Positions 46,701 through 59,487 of a DNA stretch of 64,000 bases are shown here, one piece after another (the stretch's first letter is position 1; each line of letters starts with the position of its first letter). Made by a program: the position numbers and the translations under genes. The notes under the pieces are model-generated. The model had not been told where the DNA came from. It worked only from the letters and a program-made list of their open reading frames with translations, and searched no databases. This DNA is from Cordia subcordata (lineage: Eukaryota > Streptophyta > Magnoliopsida > Boraginales > Cordiaceae): assembly GCA_028554755.1 (NCBI GenBank), contig JAPTOF010000020.1, positions 7,445,001 through 7,509,000 on the forward strand. The letters run 5' to 3'.

Positions 46701-49700
46701 ATCATGACTTCCCTAACTCAAATACATGGTGTTGTTAGGGGTACGTACAAAATCAGAGGACAGAACTGCAAATGCATGACCCAAGAAATGGGTTGTATAG
46801 TTTAAGAGGTGGCTCCCACTGCCTTTTTGCACTTTAGCTCTTTGTCACAGGAGTGACAATTTATGATGTTGTCATGCTTTCTCTTCTGTCAACTATTTCC
46901 CTCTTCCATGTTGCATTGTTTGTTTTGATCTCCCTCTATAAAATGCTTTTCTCTTCATCTCTCTCTCTCTCTCTCTCTCCCCCTCTCCCTCCTTTTTTTT
47001 TGGGGGGAAAACAATGGATTCTTCTCACATCATTAATCTTTTTCTCAGCACTTTTGGGTGGCAATCTCAATGGTCTTCTTCCTTGCCGCAACAGTATTCA
47101 CTTTGTTGAAGCTCTGTGGTAATAAAGAGTTACATATTTTTGAGACCTTATATTGTTATCATATGAATGCAAGTTTCAGAAATTTTGAAGTATATGTTCA
47201 CTCCTTTAGAAGAGAAGTACTTGGAAACTCTTAAGTCTTAACCAGTTTGAGATTCTAGTAAAAACAGAGTGGTTTGTGGTAATGCTGGTGCTTTTGACAT
47301 TAATTAAACAAAATGAAAGCAAGGAAAAAAAAAAAAAAGAAAGTATTGAAGAATAGATTCACATATTTAGATCTCAGAAAGTCAGTCAGCGGTTTCCTAG
47401 TTGGCATCAATCAACATTTTTAGCAGACAAAGGCCTCTTTTCTTTTCCTTCTGTTTTCTTGAAATGTTTAGGCGACGATGAAGGGTTATGTGACTGATAT
47501 CTGATTTATAATTGTTTATTAGATGACTAGGACTAGGATCGGATCCTTTTGTTCACACTTATGTATTATATGTGCTGGTTCATGGGGCTCAGCAGAGGCG
47601 TTCATTAAGAAGTGTCATGTCCACATACATGGGATATGTGCATAAAGATATATATGCCTGTTGATGGCCACTTAGAAAGGGTGTCCTATCGTATGTATTG
47701 AAAATTGAAATATGTAAAACAGGAGTGTCTCTTACAATTTTCTGGAATTAAAGCATCATGGGTTCAGAATGGGTAACATTCTGAATCTTCTTATAATCTA
47801 GTGTAGACTTCTTCAGAATATAAATTGGCATGATGCTAGACATTAGCCTTTTGCACGTGAGGTAAATCCATGTTAAGCTTTGAAGACCTTGATGCATTAT
47901 TAGTATTTGCATACTAATAATCATGAAATTTATGAAAATCTAGTCGAAGATCAATCGAATCAGATTTTCATTTTTTAGAAAGTAAAGGAGCTAATAATGG
48001 TTGGAAGTTGGAAGTGTTGGATTAGTCAGATATGTACTATAGCTTCAAATATTTTCATTTTCATAGTGTGGTTTTCAGCTTTCTTGAATGGAAATATTGA
48101 TAAATATCTGGAATAAAATAAAGTGATGCATATATATGTTAGCTTTCTTTGTACATTTGCGGGCTAATATGTTTTTGCCTAATTAGCAGGGAACTGTACT
48201 TTTTCAGCCGAAGTTATCCTTTGAATCATTGTCTTCTTATTTGCTGCTTTTATTTATTCAATCACTTATGGCTGCAACCACATGCAGGTGATGTTGCTGC
48301 TCTTGGTTGGTGGGACTTATTTATAAACTATGGGTATAGAAGTTCAATAACTCTCTACACAGAAAGAAGTTCTTCATTTATAGAAATTTGCTAAACTAGG
48401 GTTTTGCTTCTTTCTTTAGTGTTGCAGAGTGCTTTGCATTTCTTACTTGCACAAAATGGTATAACCCTGCAATACATAGGCGCTCTCGTAATATAGCAGC
48501 CAGCTCATCATCTATGACTCTAAGCTATCACAACTGGAATAGTGGCTTACTAGCATCATTGGATGAAAATCAAGAACAGAGTGCAATGTGCAGTTTACCA
48601 GACATTGGTGGGCACCTCATGAAAATTCCCCTACTTTGTTTCCAGGTCCTGCTTTTTATGCATTTGGAGGTAAATCCAGCTATGATATATTTCATACTAC
48701 TGTAAGTTTGGTTAAACTCATTGCTAATGTATTTTAACCATAGGGAACCCCACCTGGAGCCAGAAATATACCACTTCCCATTCTGTTTTCTCCTCTTTTC
48801 CTGCTACAAGGAGCTGGGCTTTTGTTTGCTATCTACAGATTTTTGGAGAAAATCATTCTTTTATCGCATGACGAGTATGGTTCAGGAAGCTACTTGGGGA
48901 TATCAACCAATGTTCGTGACTGTTTTGGGTTTATGCATCGTGGTTCAAGGTAATGGCTGCAGTTCACAAGCACACTATCTGATGCTTCTGTAATATTTTA
49001 TATGCAAGGCACAAAATATTTTGTAATGCTGATGGTTATGTTTATAAACAGGTTGCTCGGTTGGTGGTCAATTGATGAAGGAAGTCAAGAGGAGCGAGCT
49101 CGTCTTTATCATGCTAGGACATCGGGGTCAGGGTCTGTTTTTATGATACTCATAACCAACTTTTGGGCGACTTGTCCTTATGGTTTATTACTTGCCAACT
49201 TTAATTTTAAATTTGTGGTTTCTTCTGGGAATTTAGTCTTTCTAAAAATGCTAGGGTCTCCTTGGATTGATGGCCTACTGCTTCGCGTCATGTCGTATTG
49301 TACATTGGTCATGTTGAAGAGGAGTAATATTATGCAAATTTCAAGCTCGAACTTGATACTTCTAAATCGCACATTATATGCATTCCCCTTCCAGCCCGCC
49401 AACCCCAAATTTGCAGGCACAAAAAGAAACTAAACTAAATAGATGTTACACAATGTTTGAAATGATGACTTGTTCTTTTCCATCTTGTTTCGATTATTCC
49501 TTTTATTGCCTGACTATCTAAGATCATCTGATTTGGAAAGAAAAATTTTGGTGATCTGATGCTGATTTAAGAAGTAGATTACTCAATGATCGAGTCATAA
49601 TTATATAGTGCAACGTGGGCAATTTAGTAGTCTCAAATTGCTTAATGTGGTATATCGTGGCAAGAGGTGAGTATCCCCGTTTCCTGTAGAAAAGTCAAAA

Positions 49701-52173
49701 TATGATCTGCAAGCTTGACATCCTAAGCGAATTTGGTAGTGTGATATCAGCTCAACCCCCCTATTTGGGTATTGATTGTAAAATAGGCGACTAGTGAGAC
49801 AACCTGGGAATTTTCTATTTTTATTTTTAATTTCTGAATACAATATTGAAATCAAATGGTTACAGGGCAAATTAATTTATATTTTGCCTTGTTAAATGGT
49901 TTGCATATCTTCTTCATTAATAAGATGACTCGTTTTACATTTAGCCTGTAGATAAACAACAATCACCTGTTTACCTGGTAAAGCATCTTACACAGTGCTT
50001 TTAATCTGCCTTGTTAAATGGTTTGCATATCTTCTTCATTAATAAGATGACTCGTTTTACATTTAGCCTGTAGATAAACAACAATCACCCGTTTACCTGG
50101 TAAAGCATCTTACACAGTGCTTTCTTTATAGTCTACGTGTCTTGAATGAGGTGTAAATTCTTGCTCCAGTTAGCTGCTGGACTTTACTCCATCTTTTCTC
50201 TTCCAGGTATAATACTTTCTCACCTGATTGTGTAAAGAAAATGCCCAAAAGCCAGCTTGCCCAAGAGGTGATTGCTTTTACTGGTTGAATCATTTGATAT
50301 TTTTCGCTTCCCTTTGTTTCCTGATGTGCCATCATTGTAATATCTAGGATTAATTTTCCATGTTTTTGACTACTTCTACTGTTTTTTTTCTAGATATGGA
50401 AGCTACATGCAGCTCTAACTTCACAAACAGAGATCACAAAATTCAGTCAGGAGGAGTTTGAGAGACTTCAAAACGTAAAATTCAAATTGCTATTGTTTCT
50501 CTTTCCTTGACTAAAAATCTGTTTGCTCTCTTTCCGGACTACACATACAAAGAGACCGCCAACTGTCAAATAATTGGTGGACCTTGGGAGATATTTCTAC
50601 AATTAGTTTGTTTCTCTTCTATTTATCTGTCCCCCTTATATCTATTTCCTTTAATAATTCACTAGAGTGATTATGATCTGGAAGTCGATCGAGGGCAGAT
50701 GTTTGGATCTATTACAGCACCATGAGGCGATCAACAGACCTTTTGAGTCTTTTTTGGGGTCTGTTGAGTCTTTTTCGGGGACTTTGGGTTGATACAAAAG
50801 CGACCTTTTTATGTAACCTAGTGTATTCGTATCTTAGTTACAAGTTAAATGGAGTTGCTTCTTTTACACAGAAGGATATGCTGGGGCCTTAATTGCTGAG
50901 TTTGGTTTTAAATTGTTGGATTGATCATCAACTGTTACTCTAACAAGACATTTTGCTACATAGTGGATTTTGCATCACTGAGTCCAAAATATTTAATACA
51001 TCGCACATGATTTCAGGCATAGTGATCGTATGCTCCCTTCAACCAACATAAGCTGTTTGTCGTGGTCAAACAGAAATTATGTAACAAGAATGTTTAAACT
51101 CTTTGCTTTGCTTTTCCATTTTACCTTTGAATATCAAGACTTGCTGCATAAACCACAACTAGAAAGTAATGTACCTCCCAGAAAGAAAGTTGAATTGTCC
51201 ATAGTTGACTCAATCTGGGCAGAGTTAGTTTTTTCATAGGCATTGTATGAAGAAGCAATCCAAAGTCATGTCATGTTTATCATTTGGCCTTCCATCTACC
51301 TGCTGCTGCACTTTGCTGGAAATGATGCCTTATAGCCCATAGTTTTCCCTCTAGTTCCATCCGCTTCAATCCTTATTTGGCTGGACGATACCCTTAGCTG
51401 ATATTATTTATTATCATATACTCTGATGTATGATGTGAGACAATCCAATATGACTTTCTCCGAAATAGATTAGGTGTTTCACTTCTATTCATCGGTTTAT
51501 GATGTCAATACTTATTTTCATATCATCTATGTTCTCATAAACTTTGTGTTTTTATCAGGAAAAGATTCTCTGTAGAGTTTGCTTCGAAGAACAAATAAAC
51601 ATGGTTCTACTTCCGTGTAGACATTATATTTTATGCAGGTATTGCTTAAGCCCTAATGATGCTGCTAGCATCTTTGTTTCTCCTTGTGTTTGTATGCCTC
51701 TTTTCCGTTCCTAGTAAGTATTTGATTCAAATTGCTTCTGGGCATGTGGAAGTTAACAGTAGTTTCCTGTTAAGTAACTTCAACAAGGGAATCCCTTGGA
51801 GGAAATCGGCGTCCTATGGGTTTTTGGATTACTTTCTGCCAAGAGTTATCCTATGGGTTTACAACCTTAGTCTTATAGATTCATTTGATAGAATGATAAT
51901 GGTATTATTCCTATTTAGGTACATTTTGATGGTGCAGCATCATTTACGTTGTTGATTATTTACATTTGGTTTATGTTATTCCCATTTAGGTACATTTTGA
52001 TGCAACAGCGTAATTTACTAAATTGATTATTTACGTCTGGTTTACATATGAAGCATCAAATAAACTGATCGATATTTGCGTTATCTGTACGCAGCAACTG
52101 CTCTGAGAGGTGCAAAAGGTGCCCCATTTGTCGTGTATATATCAAAGAGCGTTTGCCTGTATCTGATGTGTAA
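43735..52173 (+). CDS. Transmembrane Fragile-X-F-associated-like protein with C-terminal RING finger
   Basis: Fourteen exons with GT-AG introns and consistent phases: 43738-43853, 44648-44738, 44835-44919, 45264-45333, 45633-45702, 47049-47118, 48288-48333, 48420-48669, 48744-48949, 49052-49126, 50207-50267, 50394-50474, 51559-51638, 52095-52173. The product is 459 residues from the second of two adjacent ATGs; homologues begin MSWRR. Hydrophobic membrane segments include HGLLLCFTVFLVLKL, IIFSPLWLFHVVVA, TPLLVAFELLLCIYL, FWVAISMVFFLAATVFTLL and ILFSPLFLLQGAGLLF. A C3HC4 RING lies at 412-446 (Cys412, 415, 427, His429, Cys433, 436, 443, 446). It matches Arabidopsis At1g68820, a membrane protein of the TMEM185 type fused to a RING, and is probably an E3 ubiquitin ligase. 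Substrates are unknown. No frame is broken. Confidence 0.93.
49886..50125. repeat. 122-bp tandem duplication in intron 10
   Basis: Two copies (49886-50007 and 50008-about 50125) differ at about one base in the aligned part (cacctg against cacccg). This is a recent duplication wholly inside the intron between exons 10 and 11. Confidence 0.9.
51903..52045. repeat. About 72-bp diverged tandem repeat in intron 13
   Basis: ttattcc(t/c)atttaggtaca and gattatttac recur about 72 bp apart, with several substitutions between the copies. It is noncoding. Confidence 0.65.
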
Positions 52174-53387
52174 CTTACTTCTCTTGGTAGCCACAGAGGA
52201 CGAATTGTTCCATCCCAACTCTCATTTTCTCCCTGTAACTTTAGGAAGAAAAATGCAACGAGAAGATGGTGAATGCAGTTTTATCAAGTCATTTCACCAT
52301 ATATTGACAATATGTGGGGTCGAGAATTTATGTACATATAATCAACTATCTTGTCAGCAATTGTATATACTCAATACTAAAACCTGTACATACTATGTTG
52401 GAATTTTGGAAACATGTTCATGTCCTTAACCTTCTCTGTCATGATCTTGAAATTTTTTTGAATCTGTCTTTTGATTTTGATACCGAAGTTGGATCGCTCT
52501 GGGCATCCAATTCTTTGGTCCACGTCCGTGAAGAATTGACCCTAAAATGGGTAGCGGTCAAGCTCGAATTTTATTTGGCCCACGATTAAGAGGCTATTTA
52601 GCTGTCAGCCTATAAGGTTGGCTCTCTAATAAATTCCCTAAAACACAAAACACTCCATATTTTAGGGGAATTAGTAGTAAAGTACTTTAACAGTTCTTCT
52701 ATTCTATTTCCAAAATTTTAGGGTTTTTTTTAACCCCAAAACAAAACACTCTTATATAGGGGTTTTTTTATCCCTAAAGTCAACATCCATATCTCATATC
52801 CCATTTCCTATTGTTTTAAGACTATAATATTTTAAAATAGAAGAGTTATTAGAATGAAATTAAAATAAAAAATTTTTAAACTGAGAGTTTGATAAAAAAA
52901 AATAATAAAAGAACTGTTGGAGTAGAACTAAAAATAAGAAATTTTAAATTATAAAAAAAAATGATTCAAATTACTTAAATTTAGAAAAAAAAATAAAAGA
53001 GCTGTTGGATACAGCCTAAGTAGGCAAAAGTAGGCAAATTAAGAGTTGGGTGTTCCGTGCCATTTCTAAAACCTTCTTATAAGCAGGTGAATAGGCACAA
53101 CCAATCAGTCTCTTAAGTCTAATAATAGAAACATCTGGATTTGAGTCAGAGGGTGTACCAAGCAATATTCTAAGAAACAAGAATCCTATTTACTGACTTA
53201 ATTATCATAGGGTTTAGTATGCCTCTTTGGTCTATCACGGGGATTATAGTGTTTATTTTACCCGTTTTTCTAGTAAGCTTTCACTGTAGTCTTGGAAATG
53301 GTTTATTTTCGGGATTTAAATTGTTTTCATAGCGTCATGAATTTCAACTTTTGCAAAATCATAAAATAAATTTTGATGAAAAGATTT
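52174..53387. other. 3' flank of the RING gene and intergenic DNA
   Basis: The first part probably holds the 3' UTR. From about 52589 to 53015 the start (aggctatttagctg) and end (agctgttggatacagcct) are weakly complementary, and the core is A/T-rich. This may be a decayed MITE of about 425 bp, without a visible target duplication. Confidence 0.4.
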
Positions 53388-53506
53388 AGAGCCTGTTTGG
53401 CTTTGCTTATTTTGCATTTTATAAGCTTTTAGAAAAAAGTTCCTCTTCACATACTTTTTATTATTTGCGGCCTATAAACCCAAATGAGCTTACCCAAACA
53501 GGCTCT
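53388..53506. mobile_element. Small MITE with 13-bp perfect TIRs
   Basis: AGAGCCTGTTTGG (53388-53400) is perfectly inverted at 53494-53506 (CCAAACAGGCTCT). The element is 119 bp, noncoding and rich in 'ataagctt'-like words. This terminus is common among plant hAT-like MITEs. No target duplication is visible. Confidence 0.6.
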
Positions 53507-54042
53507 CAAACTATTCATTGTAAACCATCTAACTATGTACCTTAAAATTTCATCGCCATTGGTCATGACTTTATGAGGAAAGCAAAATCCATATTTCCCT
53601 GCACAACTTGGGGCTGGTCTGGATTGCTTTGGTTTTAAAGAACTGAAATTCAAATTTAATTTTTTCAAAAGTTAAAAAATTTTCATTTCTCTAAAAACAC
53701 TTCTCTAATTTTTTTTTTAAAATTGCTTTAAAAAAAAATCAATCCAAATAAACTTTTATTCATCCGGCAAGCTAGAAGGCCTCAATCTAAAACTTCTTTT
53801 TTTTTGAAAAATAAGCATATCTCTAAGATACTTTTAAACTGAAAAATTAATTTCACTCTCATAGTGGGGAAAAAAGGTATGACTATTATATTGTGTGCTT
53901 TCAACCCCCGTAAAGAGAAGTTTTGGGTCCGGCGTGCTCATTCTTATCCGGCACAATGATTCTATATGTCTCCTTGGACCATTCACCAATAAGCCAATCA
54001 CCATAAAAGACATACATGGCAATCCAAGTAGGTAAACCCAAT
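53507..54042. other. Intergenic DNA and probable LAR 3' UTR
   Basis: Nothing coding is supported. The right part (about 53850-54042) directly follows the stop codon of the minus-strand reductase gene and is probably its 3' UTR. Confidence 0.4.
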
Positions 54043-56368
54043 TCAAGTCGCAGATTGCCCTATTTTGGCAAGAAAATCATCGAAGCACTCATCCATTGTT
54101 TGGAAAGGCTCATCAGGGTAGAGACTAGTGACTTCAACTTCATTTGGGCCATCAATGCTGAAATTTGCCTGACATCCCTTGATGAATATGTCATGTGTGA
54201 AGGATGCTACCACGCTTCGCGGGATGACATTCTCTGCATCGCAATTATCCCGATTTGGATCACCTCATAATATTATTGCGTTATACATATAAAAGAAATC
54301 AATAATGATAAGCTGTTCAAATGATCATTTTATCATAACTGTGCTGAGTCGATCATTATAGGATATCCTTAATAATATTATAACGTTACGAGGGAGATTA
54401 ATGATGGTAAAATTATGTAATGTTACGACAAGATCGAAGACTAATTATATATTGAAATTCTGCAGACATGAGCAATTTGCACGTATATTTACCTCTTGCT
54501 GCAGCCAGTAGATCTTCTTCAGAGATAGTTACTCTAGGGAGGACTCGTCCAATCTTGCTCTCCCACAAAGACGCAAGCTCATTAATGCTGAGGAAATTGC
54601 ATGATGGTCGAAAATGGACAACTTTGTTTAGGGCCCGGATGTCTCGGGCTGCTTTCATGCTGAACTTTCCAATGTCTGAGCCAGCAACAAAATAAGCTGA
54701 ATAAAGAAAAAATCAAGTTTTTTAACACATTAAACACTTGAAGAAATTAATTGGCCTATTAATTGCCTTTTGTTGGTCCTGGAGAGTGTCAAAGAGTGAA
54801 TAGATTGGGAATTTAACGTGACATTTGAAGAACTGGATTTTTGAGTGAGTATCATGCACATTTTTCTTTTTAATAAAAAAAAAATCCGGTTCCAGTCCAA
54901 CCCTCGCCTCTCGTGAAAAACGAACCTAAGTCATTATTTCCGAAGGAATAATCTAGAATACTTGAGCTACTACTGATCCATACATATAATGCACAAAAGT
55001 TGAGAAAAGGATAATTCCAATAGAAGAAAATAATCTTTCGATTTAATATCACCGACAATTTATTTAAGGTTTCAAAGTAAAACGAAAATGTGGAATCAGT
55101 AAAAGATAGATGTCTTCTTAAATCACATTGCACCTATGTAGATACATACATACAAGTCCAACAAAGATTCTTAAAGAAACCCAAAAACATGATCGGGGCC
55201 AAATTATAAAGTCCAGAAGGTTTCGAAGTGTAATTGTATATTATTGACGCACCTTTGACATTGCCATCGCCATATATTTGAAACTGATTTAGTGGTGGCA
55301 AAACTTGTGAAGGATGTTTGTTATCAAAGTAGGGCCAAGAAGCAATTGAGTTGCAGCAGATGTAAGTGTAGGGTATGCCTATCTCCTCACTCAACCTTCT
55401 TAAACTCCTTTTCTCTTTGTACATTGACAGCCCCGGCTCTATCGGGTCAGCCCGATCCACATCATGCCCAAATTCCGAAGGCAAAAATCTCTGCAACATA
55501 TTTTGCATGGTGTAAGTGAATATATAAGAAAATGGAAAAAAGCCCACCTGTGTAAATTACAATGTCGTAAGAGAATTTTGTGGTGATTTATTTAAATTAT
55601 CTTTTTTTGGCTGAGTTAGGGTATTCTTTAAGTCATATTGGATTGAAACTAATTGGTAAGAAGCGGTAAAAGAAAAAAACTTCCAATAAATACACTTTTT
55701 AATATTTGAATTTGTGTCATATTTCGACTCAAGGAAGTGAAGCTGCTAACCACATCAACAAATAACTTGTTGGTAAATCATTTTATTATGATGACTTCAA
55801 GAACCAATCCGTTGTGTCATTAAATCTCTCATAATATTATATCGTTACAAGCAAATCTAAGTCTTATGTGAGCTACTCTATTTTTGTATGGGATTTTCCC
55901 TACCTTGATGGTTCCAACCACTTTGATCGCATGGACAAGAGCAAGTTGGTCTTGTATGTTTTCACCCCCCACAGCTGATATTACAATGTCTATCTCATGC
56001 TCCTTAAGTATCTTCTCCATGAATTCTTGATCGTTTATAGCTCCCTGCTTTCGAACATATATAATCAAGATCTCAAAGTAAAGAGAAATATAACATGTTC
56101 ATATCATCATATGCACATATAATTTAGAGAATGTTCAATGTTGTTTTAGTACATGTAAAAGGATGGCCCCTTTAGCCTCAAAAACCTCCAAGGCTTTAAC
56201 CTTGGGAGCGCTGTGTGGAGGTGGCCGGACGAGAACATAGGTTGATCGGCCGGGGTCAAGGCTTGCCTGCGTAATAAACTGACCGATGAAACCGGTTGCA
56301 CCGATGATGAGAACTCGAGCATTGGCTACTGGAGTGCCATTTTCAGATGGTAATGAAACAACACTCAT
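54043..56368 (-). CDS. LAR: Leucoanthocyanidin reductase
   Basis: Five exons on the minus strand: 56153-56368, 55904-56044, 55253-55490, 54493-54696 and 54043-54233. All have GT-AG borders with matching phases and give 329 residues. LAR is an NADPH-dependent short-chain-type reductase of the PCBER/isoflavone reductase family. It converts leucoanthocyanidins to catechin-type flavan-3-ols in the cytosol, feeding proanthocyanidin synthesis. Visible motifs are the nucleotide-binding GATGFIG (Gly23, 26, 29) and the three LAR signatures RFLP (120-123), ICCN (163-166) and THD (279-281, THDIFIKG). The conserved MYKEKR stretch is also present. The product is at the short end of the family, because many LARs carry a longer C-terminal tail and this one stops soon after ECFDDFLAKIG. 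The frame is intact and it is probably functional. Confidence 0.93.
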
Positions 56369-56443
56369 TTTCGTTATTTTTTTAAAAAAATTATTAATGG
56401 AAAAATCTTGCTTAATGAAGGCACAAAATTATTTGCAGGAGAT

Positions 56444-56450
56444 CTTTATA
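56444..56450 (-). promoter_or_regulatory. Candidate TATA box of LAR
   Basis: On the minus strand TATAAAG lies about 76 bp upstream of the ATG at 56368, a normal distance for a short leader. Further upstream is ACTAGCCAAACC, a possible MYB-type AC element. It would fit MYB control of proanthocyanidin genes, but this is inferred from sequence only. Confidence 0.5.
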
Positions 56451-56459
56451 GAGTTGTTG

Positions 56460-58225
56460 TTCGAATGGTTTGGCTAGTCTCGGTGATGTATGTATGTATA
56501 GTGATGGCATGGGAGCGCGAGCACATGAAAATGACGTCCATGATCATAAATTTTTTTGTAGGTGGATCATTATCAAACTGATTATTGATTAATATCTTCT
56601 TTAATTGATGAAAAATTTACCAAAACGCCTTGTACTTTTAATAGGCCGTGAAATAAACTAGGATCGTAACATATTGTGATCCGTGAGGATTTTAATATGC
56701 TCTTCATTAATTTCTACTTTTGATTCATTTTCTTTTCTTTTTTTTGCTCTATCTGTGCCAAAACACGTTGGAGACACAACCATCTTGACTATTTTTTTTA
56801 TTTATCATGTGTATAATATGGAAAAAAGAAAAAGGAATTTTTTACATATTAGGGGAGAGGTATTAAAAGCATTAAAGTAATTAAATATATACATCCTCTA
56901 ACAGTAACTAAAGATTACAGTGGCTGCTCTACGTATATCTGGCTTCGTTTACCTTTTCCTTTTTGGTTTTCGTTAATTTATTAAATAGGTTGCGCATGAA
57001 TAATTAAATCCTAAATGTCAAACGAAACCTAGTTTCTATTGATTCAGAACAATTTTGTTTTGATCAGGTAAGAAAGGTAGTTATAATAGGTCTTAGAACA
57101 ATCAAATAAACAAGGAAAGAAATCAAAATATATGAGCATGAAACGTGTATCCTCATTACTTAAGTTAAAACATTAAAACTAAGGGTTTAGACAGTAAATT
57201 TATTCAAATAACATTTAATGCTTAGTCTGGCATTGACTGATGGAGGGATATCTTTGGATATGAAATAACAAGTACAACATTGACAGTATAATGTACAGAC
57301 ATGCCAATGCAAGATGCAAACTGCAGTTTACAAATGTCAGTTTTGAATAAAAATTCCCCTTTCCATTGATAGAAAAACTCATGTCCCTACTCTCCTATCC
57401 TATATTGGTTATTGAGATAAAATTTTGACACCATTCCCGCTCTTTTTAGATAAAAAAAAATCTCAATTGGGTACTGATCAACAAAATCAATGAGGTAAAA
57501 CTAAATTAAAATTGTTATTTATAACAACATAGACAAATCGTAGCACAAAAACATTGCACATTGTTGCTAAAGAGATCTAAATTTTGGTTTTCAGAAGAGG
57601 TATAAAATACTTTGACCAATAAATTAAAAATATTTTCATTTATATAAGAGTAAAATGCATTCTACCCTTTTGTGTTTTGTGAAAATCGCATAAAACCCCT
57701 TATATTTTCAAAATTCACTGGTAAATCCATGTAATTTAAAAAACGTTGCACATTGGCCCCTTTGTTAGTTTTTCGGTTAAGATTAACGAATTTTGAGACG
57801 GAGGGGGGTTTTGCATTATTTTTCAAATTAGAGGGGGAAATTTGCACCAATTTATTAAAATTTTTTTTTCGTTATTAACAAGCCAAAATGTATTTTAGAT
57901 GTGTTTTTATATTATTTGTTAACTTTAACAGAAAGACTAATGACAAGGATTAATGTGTAATATTTTCCAAATTACAAGAATTTATCATTGAATTTTGAAA
58001 ACATCGACTTTAAAAAAAAACAGAGGTAAAATTTATTTTACATTTTATATAATATCTATAATAAAACTATAAAAGTATAGTTTGGTGAAGGGAAAAAAAA
58101 AATATATATATATATATATACACACCAGGTGAGACTCGCCCCTACCTCATCCGGAAGAGGAGTTTTTTTCCTATTCTCCAGCGGATCAGGTGGGGATGAA
58201 ATACTGCAGTCCCTATAAACAACAT
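56460..58225. other. Upstream region of LAR and intergenic DNA
   Basis: The left end is the LAR promoter. No gene is recognised in the rest. Around 57645-57850 the phrases 'aaaatgcattctaccc' and 'gtaaatccatgtaattt' recall common plant intergenic repeats. A (TA)n tract lies at about 58101-58120. Confidence 0.4.
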
Positions 58226-58470
58226 ACATGGTTAAAGCCCCAGGGCATAGGTGAGTTGGTAATGGTCAGGTGACTGGGGTGATGACATTCTGACAACGTG
58301 GGTTCGAGTCCGTATGACGACAGTACCCTACTAAAATATTGTGGGACTATTGCTGGATTTTGAAACCCGTTGATCCTCAGGGCTGTTACTCATGCATATC
58401 CCTGTTTAACATCCACCTGATCATAGTATATTCCTGTTTAACATCCCACCTAATCATGAGGGTTGTGGTT
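58226..58470 (+). mobile_element. tRNA-derived SINE
   Basis: An A box (TAGGTGAGTTGG, 58248-58259) and a perfect B box (GGTTCGAGTCC, 58301-58311) are spaced like an RNA polymerase III promoter. About 150 bp of unrelated tail follow. There is no acceptor stem, so this is a SINE and not a tRNA gene. The exact 3' end and target duplication were not fixed. Confidence 0.6.
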
Positions 58471-58789
58471 AAGTGAGAAATGGTTTACCTTTGGTTAACT
58501 ATCAGTTATCATATCCCGACCCGAAAAAAGAACAGTTCTCTTTTACCCTTCACCTGCACGTCCATTTCTGAAAAACTAGTTCTGGACAGATGTTCACACT
58601 TCTCTCTATACATATACATATATTTAAAGATATATATGCGTGTGGTAGTGTACGTGCCTTGCAACTGTATTTACATGCCATTTTGTTGACATGATTGACC
58701 AGTAAATGCATAGGTTGTAATCATCATTGGTTATTTTGAAGCTTCAACGCAAGATAGTTGGGGGTCTGATTAGAAGAATGGCATGTTTT

Positions 58790-58997
58790 AGGGCTTATTT
58801 GGATCGGCTGTTTTTAAAAGTAATTTTTTTAATAGTTTTAAAAAAAATAGTTTTAGAAATTTTATATTTTAAAAAAAGTTATATTTTAATTTTTTTTAAA
58901 ATTTTAATTTTTTTAAAAGTCAAATTATATAGTTATTACAAATTTGATGTAACATTTTTTAAGAAAAAAAGAAGTGCTCCAATCCAAACAGGCCCTT
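58790..58997. mobile_element. MITE with imperfect 18-19-bp TIRs
   Basis: AGGGCTTATTTGGATCGG at the left is imperfectly inverted at the right (CCAATCCAAACAGGCCCTT). The core is nearly pure A/T. This is typical of plant hAT-like MITEs. The target duplication is not clear. Confidence 0.6.
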
Positions 58998-59097
58998 ATT
59001 CTTTGCATTTATTCTATTTCGTTTCTTTTTTTGTGGAGAGATTTCTTTTTTCTTTTTTCTTGAACATAAGAAGTGGTATTTGGCTTGAGAGAGATTG

Positions 59098-59487
59098 TTT
59101 TGAGTGTAATCTGACTTTTAATGATGGCCCATTTTGTGTGATAGATGAGGAATCATGATATGTTGCTTGGTTGAAGAATCAAAGTTTTTGGTGTGTTACA
59201 GTTTTGGTTTTCAAGTATTCGCGCATTCTTGTTTTGGGTGTAATGTGGCTTGAACATTGGCCCCTTTTTTGTGATCCTGATGAAGAATCATGATACTGTT
59301 CTTGGTTGAAGAATCAATGTTTTTGGTGTGTTACAGTTTTGGTGTTCAAGTATATCCGCATTCTTGTTTTGGGTGTAATCTGGCTTCAATATTGGCTTAA
59401 AAAAAAATCAAGAATCATGATGTTGCTTGATTGAAGAATCAGTTTTGATGTTACAGTTTTGGTTTTCAAGAATGCCTGCATTGTGAG
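59098..59487. repeat. Minisatellite, three units of 121-135 bp
   Basis: The units start at 59098, 59232 and 59367 with ttttg(a/g)gtgtaat. They share gaagaatca...gat, ttggtgtgttacagttttgg and ttcaag. They differ by substitutions and small deletions. I see no coding function. Confidence 0.8.

Noticed and set aside
58248..58311. Possible tRNA gene
   Set aside because: A and B boxes are present, but no acceptor stem or anticodon arm folds, and a long tail follows, so it is better explained as a SINE.
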